From the NCBI GenBank assembly GCA_002074035.1, contig CP012849.1:129938-193937 (forward strand): DNA of 64,000 nucleotides, written 5' to 3'. The notes beneath the pieces are model-generated. The model worked only from the letters and a program-made list of their open reading frames with translations. It searched no databases and was not told where the DNA came from. The stretch's first letter is position 1; each line of letters opens with the position of its first letter. Positions 57,017 to 64,000 of this stretch are shown in pieces. This DNA comes from Candidatus Riesia sp. GBBU (GTDB lineage Bacteria; Pseudomonadota; Gammaproteobacteria; Enterobacterales; Enterobacteriaceae). Position numbers and translations under genes: made by a program.

Positions 57017-59689
57017 ATGAAAAAAAAAAATAGATTTTCAATAGAAGGAAAGTATATACCATCAAAAATAGAAGAGACTTTGAATAGTTTCATAAAAGAT
57101 CAAAGAATAGATCAACTTCGAAAAAAAAATTCACAAGAATATTATTGTACTATTATCCCGCCTCCAAATATTACTGGAAACTTACATATTGGTCATGCAT
57201 TTCAATTCACTTTAATTGATACATTAATACGATACAAAAAGATGCATGGTAAAAAAATTATTTGTCAATTTGGTACAGATCATGCTGGAATTGCTACTCA
57301 GATAATTATTGAGAAAAAAATTCTTAAGGAAGAAAAAAAATACAGATATGATTATGGAAAAAACAAATTTCTTAAAAAGGCATGGAAGTGGTCAGAAAAG
57401 CTGAACAAGATTATTTTTGATCAAGTAAATATGCTAGGAGTTTATTTAAATTCTAAAAGAAACAGATTTACATTGGATAAGGAATTTAAAAAAATTACAA
57501 AAGAAACTTTTATCTCACTATATAATGATGGTTTAATATATCAGAAAAGAAAATTAGTGAATTGGGATCCAGATTTATGTACTGTTGTTTCTGACATAGA
57601 AGTAGAAAAAAAAATAGTTAGTAATCATATTTTTGATATTCGTTATGATATAGAAGATAAGTACAAAACTAAGGACGGTAAGAGTTATTTGGTAATATCT
57701 ACAACTAGACCTGAAACAATATTTGGAGATTCTGCTGTTGCGATAAATCCTCTTGACAAGAGATATAATAATCTAATTGGAAAAAACGTAATTGTTCCGA
57801 TAGTAAATAGAAAGATACCAATTATTGGAGATTCTTATGTGAAAATAAAAAAGTGTACTGGATGTATGAAAGTTACTCCTGCACATGATCATAATGATTA
57901 TTTAATTGGTGTAAAAAATAATCTTGATATAATCAATATTTTCGATCTAAATGGAAATATTGCAAATAAATTAAAAATTTTTGGAAAAAACAAAAAATAT
58001 AAAACTTCAAAGTTTTTTGATGTTCCAAAAAAATATAAAGGATTAAAAAGATTTTCTGCAAGAGATCTAATAGTTAAAGAATTAAAAGATAAAAAACTTC
58101 TAGTTAATAAAAGATCTAATAAATCTAGTGTTCTATTCAACATAAGAAATAATGTAATTATAGAATTAATGTTGATCAAACAATGGTATTTAAAGACAAA
58201 AATTATGTCAAAAGAAGTTATATCTATGTTGAAAAGTGAAAAGATTTGTTTTCTTCCAAAAGAGTATAAAGAAACTTGTTTAATTTGGTTGGATAATGTT
58301 CAAGATTGGTGTATTTCAAGACAATTATGGTGGGGTCATAGAATACCTGTATGGTATGATCAGTATAAAAATAAATATGTAGGAAGTAGTGAGAGTGATG
58401 TTAGAAAAAATAACTTCCTTGGAAAGGACATAGTTTTATATCAAGAAAATGATGTTTTAGACACATGGTTCTCATCAAGTTTATGGATATTCACAATCAA
58501 AGATCTAATAGATAAAAAGATTTCAAATAATGAATCATACTTATGTGATATATTAGTAAGCGGATTTGATATTATATTCTTTTGGATCGTTCGTATGATA
58601 ATTCTAAGTTCATATGTATTGAGAAAGAAAAAAATAGATATTATTCCGTTTAAGCTTATTTATATTACAGGATTAATTAGAGATGAAAACGGTAAAAAAA
58701 TGTCAAAATCTTTAGGAAACACCATCGATCTAATTGACATTATAAACGGAATTTCTTTAAAAGATTTGTTAAAAAAGAGAACAAATGAAATATATGATTT
58801 AGAAAAAAAGAAAAAAATAGTTTTTAATACTAAAAAGAAATTTCCATTTGGAATACATTCTTATGGATCAGATTCTTTAAGAGCTTCTTTAATATCTTGT
58901 TCATCTTTTGGTAAAAATATAAACTGGAATACTAATTTAGTAAACAAGTATAAAAATTTTTGTAATAAACTGTGGAATGCTTCTAAATATGTGCTACAAA
59001 ATGCATATGAAACAAATTTGATAAATAGAGAGAGTAATAAAGTTATTTCTGAGTACGATATTTGGATTTTAACACATCTTAGAAAATCTGTTAAAAAGTA
59101 TGAAACAGAAATCAATAAGTATAGATTTGATTTTGCTATTAATACGATATATAAATTTGTTTGGAACAAGTTTTGTGATTGGTATCTAGAATTTTCAAAA
59201 GTTATATTAAAGTTCGGAAATAAAAATATAATTGATTCTACAAAATTTGTGTTAATAAATGTTTTAAAAGACATATTAAAAATTTCTTTTCCAATTATTC
59301 CAAATTTAACAGAATTTATTTGGTATTCTTTAAAGTTTAAAGGAGAAATCTCAGAAAATTTTAATTTATCTTTTTATACATTTCTTAAATGTAAAGAAGA
59401 AAATCTTCATATAAATAAGTTTAAAGAAATAGAGTTTTTAAAATTTTTGATAAAAGAAGTAAGACATGTTCGTAACAAAATGAACTTATCAAAAAGTAGA
59501 GATATTTTTTTCTCGATAATAGAAAACAAATCAGATTTAGACTTAAAAAAAGTTTATGAAAAAAATAAATACATCCTTAGAAAAATGGAGTCTATATCTA
59601 TGTATGAACGAAACAAAGAATTTGAAGACAGTTTTGAAAAAGTTTCATTAGAAATATTAAATGTAAAATTATTTATCTTAATTTCATAG
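57017..59689 (+). CDS. valS: Valyl-tRNA synthetase
   Basis: Class I synthetase with editing domain. It has 890 residues (E. coli 951); the shortening is mostly at the C terminus, where the usual coiled-coil arm is largely missing. HIGH in [11 protein letters not shown] near residue 52-60, editing-domain motif [15 protein letters not shown] near 230, KMSKS in [13 protein letters not shown] near 560. Eleven consecutive A residues directly follow the start ATG (57020-57030), in frame. Its last 17 bases overlap the end of pnp on the other strand. Confidence 0.95.
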   Translation: MKKKNRFSIEGKYIPSKIEETLNSFIKDQRIDQLRKKNSQEYYCTIIPPPNITGNLHIGHAFQFTLIDTLIRYKKMHGKKIICQFGTDHAGIATQIIIEKKILKEEKKYRYDYGKNKFLKKAWKWSEKLNKIIFDQVNMLGVYLNSKRNRFTLDKEFKKITKETFISLYNDGLIYQKRKLVNWDPDLCTVVSDIEVEKKIVSNHIFDIRYDIEDKYKTKDGKSYLVISTTRPETIFGDSAVAINPLDKRYNNLIGKNVIVPIVNRKIPIIGDSYVKIKKCTGCMKVTPAHDHNDYLIGVKNNLDIINIFDLNGNIANKLKIFGKNKKYKTSKFFDVPKKYKGLKRFSARDLIVKELKDKKLLVNKRSNKSSVLFNIRNNVIIELMLIKQWYLKTKIMSKEVISMLKSEKICFLPKEYKETCLIWLDNVQDWCISRQLWWGHRIPVWYDQYKNKYVGSSESDVRKNNFLGKDIVLYQENDVLDTWFSSSLWIFTIKDLIDKKISNNESYLCDILVSGFDIIFFWIVRMIILSSYVLRKKKIDIIPFKLIYITGLIRDENGKKMSKSLGNTIDLIDIINGISLKDLLKKRTNEIYDLEKKKKIVFNTKKKFPFGIHSYGSDSLRASLISCSSFGKNINWNTNLVNKYKNFCNKLWNASKYVLQNAYETNLINRESNKVISEYDIWILTHLRKSVKKYETEINKYRFDFAINTIYKFVWNKFCDWYLEFSKVILKFGNKNIIDSTKFVLINVLKDILKISFPIIPNLTEFIWYSLKFKGEISENFNLSFYTFLKCKEENLHINKFKEIEFLKFLIKEVRHVRNKMNLSKSRDIFFSIIENKSDLDLKKVYEKNKYILRKMESISMYERNKEFEDSFEKVSLEILNVKLFILIS

Positions 59690-61781
59690 TAATTGACTTA
59701 AAATTTTTTATAGTTTTAAAGTTTAGTCTTGCTTTTCCATTTTTGTCCAGTCCAGTTACTTTTACTGAAACATTTTTACCAATAAAAAATTTGAACTTTT
59801 TAAATTCTTTATCTAAGATTTGAGACTTATGTACTAACCCTTCTTTATTTCCATGAAAAATTACAAAAACTCCAAATTCAGACACTCGTACTATCTTACC
59901 TTTATACACTTTGCCTATTTTTATATCTTCAACAATTTCTTTAATTCTACGAATAGCACAAATTAATTTACTCTTATCAGAGGACGCTACTCTAACTAAT
60001 CCATTATCTTTTATTTCAATTGTTGCACCAGTCTCCTCTGTTAGAGATTTTATTACAGATCCACCTTTTCCAATAATTTCTCCAATTTTATTTGGATTAA
60101 TAGAAATTGTATGTATCCTTGGAGCAAACTTTGAAATTTCTCCTTTTGGTGAATCAATAACATTTCTCATTTTTTCCAAAATATTTAACCTGGCGATCTT
60201 TGCTTTATTTAAAGCAGAAGTTATAATTTCTTTTGTAATTCCTTGAATCTTAATATCCATCTGAAGAGCGCTAATTCCTTCTTGATTTCCAGCCACTTTA
60301 AAATCCATATCTCCTATATGATCTTCTTCTCCTGAAATGTCTGTTAATATAACAAAATTATTTTTCTCTTTAATTAATCCCATAGCAATACCTGCAATTG
60401 AAGACTTAATTGGGACACCAGCATCCATAAGAGCAAGTGAAGCTCCACATATAGAAGCCATAGAAGAAGATCCATTTGATTCTGTAATTTCAGAAACTAC
60501 TCTAATAGTATATGGAAATTCAGATTGATTTGGAATTACAGATAAGAATGATTTTTTCGCTAATTTTCCATGACCTATTTCTCTTCTTTTAGGAAATCCT
60601 ATGTTACCAATTTCTCCAACAGAGTACGGCGGAAAATTGTAGTGAAATAAAAAACTTTCATTGTGTTCTCCCATAACCCCGTCTACAATCTGAGCATCTT
60701 TATCTGTACCTAATGTCACGGTAACTAATGCTTGTGTATCTCCTCTTGTAAATAAAGACGATCCATGAGTTCTAGGTAATATACCAATTTTTGAGCTTAT
60801 TTTTCTAATTTCATCTTGTTTTCTTCCATCAGTTCTAGATTTTCCATCCAATATTCTTCTTCTAATTTCCTCCTTTTCTAACTTAGAAAAGATATAGTCA
60901 ATTTCGTCATTATCTGAGTCTAAATTAACAGAAAGCAAAAACTTTACAGTTTTTTCTTTGACTCTTTCTATCTCTTTTTTTCTATTTTCCTTTTCTGATA
61001 TAGAAAGTGAGTTTCTTATGTGTTTTCTAGCGAAACTTGAGATATTATTATATAATTCTATTTCATTATCTTTCTCTTCATCAAGAAATGATTTTTCATT
61101 TCTTATTTTTTTAACTAAATCATTAATGTTATCTATCACTATTTGTTGTTTTTCATGTCCAAAAATGATTGCATTTATTACTTGATCTTCTTTCAAGATA
61201 TCAGATTTTGATTCTACCATTAATATGGCTTTTGAAGTGCCAGAAACTATTAAATCCAACTTACTTTTTTTCAGTTCTTCTACATCAGGATTTAAAACTA
61301 GTTCGTTATTAATTAATCCTATTCTAGAAGCTCCAATTGGTCCATTAAACGGGATATTAGATAATGATAAAGCGGTAGACGCACCAATAATCGATACAAT
61401 ATCTGGATTAATATCAGGGTTTACTGAAAGAACAGTTGCAATTATCTGTATTTCGTTTGAATACCAAATTGGAAATAATGGTCTTATAGGACGATCAATC
61501 AACCTAGAAATCAACATTTCGTTTTCTCCTGGCCTTCCTTCTCTTCTAAAAAAACTTCCAGGAATTTTACCAGCTGCATATGATCTTTCTTGATAATTTA
61601 CTGTCAAAGGAAAGAAATCTCTTTGTTTTTTTTCAGTCTTTTGCTCTACAACAGTTACAAGAACTGTCGTATCATCAATACTAACAACTACTGAAGTAGT
61701 TGCTTGACGTGCTAATACTCCTGTTTCTATTAATACTGTATGTTTTCCATATCTAAATTTTTTTTTAATTTGATTAAACAA
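59673..61781 (-). CDS. pnp: Polynucleotide phosphorylase
   Basis: Phosphorolytic 3'-5' exoribonuclease. It has 702 residues (E. coli 711). Two RNase PH domains (about 12-145 and 310-450, with [29 protein letters not shown] in the first and [28 protein letters not shown] in the second), a KH domain ([23 protein letters not shown] near 565) and an S1 domain ([17 protein letters not shown]). Downstream of rpsO as in E. coli. Its end overlaps valS by 17 bases. Confidence 0.97.
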   Translation of the reverse strand: MFNQIKKKFRYGKHTVLIETGVLARQATTSVVVSIDDTTVLVTVVEQKTEKKQRDFFPLTVNYQERSYAAGKIPGSFFRREGRPGENEMLISRLIDRPIRPLFPIWYSNEIQIIATVLSVNPDINPDIVSIIGASTALSLSNIPFNGPIGASRIGLINNELVLNPDVEELKKSKLDLIVSGTSKAILMVESKSDILKEDQVINAIIFGHEKQQIVIDNINDLVKKIRNEKSFLDEEKDNEIELYNNISSFARKHIRNSLSISEKENRKKEIERVKEKTVKFLLSVNLDSDNDEIDYIFSKLEKEEIRRRILDGKSRTDGRKQDEIRKISSKIGILPRTHGSSLFTRGDTQALVTVTLGTDKDAQIVDGVMGEHNESFLFHYNFPPYSVGEIGNIGFPKRREIGHGKLAKKSFLSVIPNQSEFPYTIRVVSEITESNGSSSMASICGASLALMDAGVPIKSSIAGIAMGLIKEKNNFVILTDISGEEDHIGDMDFKVAGNQEGISALQMDIKIQGITKEIITSALNKAKIARLNILEKMRNVIDSPKGEISKFAPRIHTISINPNKIGEIIGKGGSVIKSLTEETGATIEIKDNGLVRVASSDKSKLICAIRRIKEIVEDIKIGKVYKGKIVRVSEFGVFVIFHGNKEGLVHKSQILDKEFKKFKFFIGKNVSVKVTGLDKNGKARLNFKTIKNFKSITMKLR

Positions 61782-61852
61782 AACTAGTTTCCTTATCAGT
61801 TTTTTACAAAAACTTAACTATATTAAATATAATAAAAATTTTGTAATCAATT

Positions 61853-62113
61853 TTATCTTCTTAATTTTAATGATCTTATAAGTTTGATATATGAATTTTT
61901 ATTTTTTCTCTTTAGATAATTTAGTTGCTTTCTTCTTCTAGAAACAATTTTTAATAAACCTATTTTACTATGATTATCATTCTTATGGATAGTAAAATGT
62001 CTTTGTAAATGATTAATTCTTAAAGTAAGACTCAAAATTTGAGATTCTATAGAGCCATTTTTTACTTTAAATTCTAATTCAGATGATTTACAATTATTAA
62101 ATTTAGTTTTCAT
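61853..62113 (-). CDS. rpsO: 30S ribosomal protein S15
   Basis: Primary 16S rRNA-binding protein. It has 86 residues (E. coli 89). GSIESQILSLTLRINHLQRHF and LKIVSRRRKQLNYLKRKN are family signatures. It lies between rbfA and pnp; truB, which precedes rpsO in E. coli, is missing and only 84 bases separate rpsO from rbfA. Confidence 0.96.
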   Translation of the reverse strand: MKTKFNNCKSSELEFKVKNGSIESQILSLTLRINHLQRHFTIHKNDNHSKIGLLKIVSRRRKQLNYLKRKNKNSYIKLIRSLKLRR

Positions 62114-62197
62114 TAAAATGTATTTTTGAAAAAATTACCAAATTTTTCTAATTCTACGCTTATATTGTAAATAATACAATGTTTTAAACTTTAAAAC

Positions 62198-62593
62198 TTA
62201 ACTAAATTTTTTATAGTGAATAAAGTTTTCTTCAAATTCTTTAAAATATTTGTATATATTATCTAAGTTAATATTTCGAACAAATGAAAAATCATGGACA
62301 AATTTAATTTCAGGAGCTGTTCTCAATATTATTCTTTTACAAAGTAAAAATCTAATATATTTCAACAATTTTCTATTGTTTAATATTTTCATTTTATTTT
62401 TTATTTCGAATTCTTTCACTATATCTAAAAAAATGACAAATATTTTTACATAACATAAATCTTTAGAAATTGCTACATTTGATACTGTAACTGTTTTTAT
62501 TTCTGGATTGTTAACATCGTTTTTTAACACTATAGAAATCTCTTTTTTGATTTCACTAGAAATTTTCTCTATTCTATATGTTTTTTCTTTCAT
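62198..62593 (-). CDS. rbfA: Ribosome-binding factor A
   Basis: Assists 16S rRNA maturation in the small subunit. It has 131 residues (E. coli 133) with a KH-type fold: RIEKISSEIKKEISIVLKN at the start, VTVSNVAISKDLCYVKIFV in the middle and LRTAPEIKFVHDFS. The C-terminal tail is short. 43 bases after infB in the same operon. Confidence 0.93.
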   Translation of the reverse strand: MKEKTYRIEKISSEIKKEISIVLKNDVNNPEIKTVTVSNVAISKDLCYVKIFVIFLDIVKEFEIKNKMKILNNRKLLKYIRFLLCKRIILRTAPEIKFVHDFSFVRNINLDNIYKYFKEFEENFIHYKKFS

Positions 62594-62636
62594 TATCTTT
62601 ATTTAAATATATATTAGTTTATGATTCATTTAATGA

Positions 62637-64000
62637 TTATTGTTCTAGGGTTTCTATCACATCCCCAGCAAGTATATCTTTACTTGATTGTATACATATT
62701 CCACATTCCATACCTGTTTTTACTTCTTCAACATCATCTTTAAACCTTTTTAAAGAACTTATTCTTCCATTATATAATATTTTCCTATTTCTTATAATTT
62801 TTATCAAATGATTTCTTTTAATCTTTCCTTTAGTTACTACACATCCTAATATGACTGATTTTAATTTTTGTGTTTTAAACACATTTAAAACTTCTAAAGC
62901 TCCTATAATCTTTTTCTCTTCTGTAAAATCTAATTTACCACATAAAATGTTTTTCATATCATATATCAAATTATAAATAATTTTGTAAAATTTTATTTGT
63001 AAACTTTTCTTTTCTGCCATTAATTTCACAGAATGATCTATGAGAACATTGAATCCAATAATTGTAGATTTTGTTGTATATGCTAACATTACATCTGACT
63101 TTGTTATGTTTCCAACTCCATATTTAATAATATTTATTACCTTAGTTTTGCCTGGAAGTCTGCTCAATGAGTTTACTATAGCCTCACAGCTTCCTTGAGT
63201 ATCTGATTTTAGAAGTATATTAAAATTTTTGCTCCAGTTTGTTTCAGATCTCTCAAAAATATTTTTCAAATCTATTTTATTTTTTAAAACGAACTCTTTT
63301 TCTTCTCTGATTTTATTTTTTCTATAGTTTATTATTTCTTTTGCTATTTTTTCGTTTTTAACAACTATTGCAGAATCTCCTGATATTACTACATCAGATA
63401 ATCCGAAAACTTTAACAGGAACAGAAGGAACAGCAAAATTGATTTCTTTACCATTTTCGTCATACATACATCTCACTTTACCATATGAAATTCCACATAA
63501 TATTGTATCACCTTTATGTAAAGTACCCTGTTGTATTAAAATTACTGCCATAGGGCCACGATTTTTATCTAAACATGATTCAATTATTATTCCATTAGCA
63601 TCACATTTATAATATGATCTTAGATCTAAAATTTCTGCTTGTAAAAAAATTGATTCTAATAACTCTTTAATCCCTTCATTGTTTTTTGCAGAAACATAAA
63701 CGAATTGATTTTCTCCACCCCATTCTTCTGGAACTATTTGATATTTCGAAAGTTCAACTTTAATATTTTCAACATTTAAATCTTTTTTATCAATTTTATT
63801 AATAGCAACTATTATTGGAACTTCAAACTTTTTAGCTTGTTCTATTGTCTCTATTGTCTGAGGCATAACACCGTCATCTACGGCTACAACCAAAAGAATA
63901 ATATCTGTTATTTTAACTACTCTCCCTCTCATCAAAGAAAATGCTGAATGTCCAGGAGTATCTAAAAATGTAGCTTCTCCCATTGATGTTTTAATACGAT
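62637..64000 (-). CDS. infB: Translation initiation factor IF-2 (partial, 5' end beyond window)
   Basis: GTPase that brings initiator tRNA to the ribosome. The visible 454 codons run from inside the G domain to the stop. G3 (FLDTPGH) and G4 (NKIDK) are seen; the P-loop lies beyond the window. Domains II, III and IV follow, with RGPMAVILIQQGTLHKGDTI, LLKSDTQGSCEAI and SLKRFKDDVEEVKTGMECGI. An ATG at 63983 is internal and not the start, since homology continues upstream (RIKTSMGEA). First member here of infB-rbfA-rpsO-pnp. Confidence 0.96.
   Translation of the reverse strand, partial: RIKTSMGEATFLDTPGHSAFSLMRGRVVKITDIILLVVAVDDGVMPQTIETIEQAKKFEVPIIVAINKIDKKDLNVENIKVELSKYQIVPEEWGGENQFVYVSAKNNEGIKELLESIFLQAEILDLRSYYKCDANGIIIESCLDKNRGPMAVILIQQGTLHKGDTILCGISYGKVRCMYDENGKEINFAVPSVPVKVFGLSDVVISGDSAIVVKNEKIAKEIINYRKNKIREEKEFVLKNKIDLKNIFERSETNWSKNFNILLKSDTQGSCEAIVNSLSRLPGKTKVINIIKYGVGNITKSDVMLAYTTKSTIIGFNVLIDHSVKLMAEKKSLQIKFYKIIYNLIYDMKNILCGKLDFTEEKKIIGALEVLNVFKTQKLKSVILGCVVTKGKIKRNHLIKIIRNRKILYNGRISSLKRFKDDVEEVKTGMECGICIQSSKDILAGDVIETLEQ

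Noticed and set aside
60337-61593. Several plus-strand frames of 60-122 codons inside pnp
   Set aside because: They are antisense shadows of the strongly conserved pnp reading frame and resemble no protein family.

Overview
This window comes from the chromosome of a strongly reduced, AT-rich gammaproteobacterium, most probably an obligate insect endosymbiont related to the Enterobacterales. By eye only about a quarter of the bases are G or C. Nearly every gene is a recognisable orthologue of an Escherichia coli housekeeping gene. There are no rRNA genes, insertion sequences, phage genes, CRISPR arrays or visible recent imports. I do not assign a genus; the look is that of Wigglesworthia, Blochmannia or Baumannia-type genomes.

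The gene order is a chain of E. coli-collinear blocks from which most genes have been deleted. (1) lolE-lolD-lolC and ndh (1-4393). (2) ybjG, infA, trxB, lolA, serS, serC, aroA, rpsA, ycaR, aspC, an OmpF-type porin, asnS, pncB (4517-18933). (3) A MATE transporter standing alone (19197-20531). (4) hpt, yadG, yadH, folK, dksA, erpA (21059-25741). (5) eno, then gloB, rnhA, dnaQ, tRNA-Asp (25906-29338). (6) tktA, pgk, fbaA (29468-33834). (7) tRNA-Met, -Leu, -Gln, glnS, fldA, ybgI, tRNA-Lys, gpmA, with ahpC beside it (33884-40163). (8) tRNA-Trp, trxA, rho, tRNA-His, tRNA-Pro, dapF, yigL (40594-45471). (9) psd, orn, tRNA-Gly, miaA, hflK, hflC, purA, rlmB, rpsF, priB, rpsR, rplI (45545-54189). (10) tsaB; pepA, valS; pnp, rpsO, rbfA, infB (54239-64000). 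lolE and infB are cut by the window ends.

Together the genes give translation and tRNA maturation (four aminoacyl-tRNA synthetases, ribosomal proteins, IF1, IF2, RbfA, TsaB, MiaA), core glycolysis (fbaA, pgk, gpmA, eno, tktA), envelope upkeep (LolA, LolCDE, porin, Psd, undecaprenyl-diphosphatase), redox defence (TrxA, TrxB, AhpC, NDH-2, ErpA) and a few biosynthetic or salvage steps (serC, aroA, aspC, dapF, folK, pncB, hpt, purA). Genes that E. coli keeps between these ones are absent from the equivalent places, including mfd, ftsK, cmk, pcnB, epd, hfq, hflX, mutL, holC and truB.

The most notable points are: lolD is interrupted by a one-base frameshift exactly at an A10 tract; the same kind of A10-A11 tract lies in frame inside other essential genes; thioredoxin carries CEPC instead of CGPC; the porin has lost the acidic loop-3 eyelet motif; none of the nine tRNA genes encodes its CCA end; and several gene-free gaps of 300 to 780 bases alternate with genes that touch or overlap. 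I found no convincing new multi-gene system.
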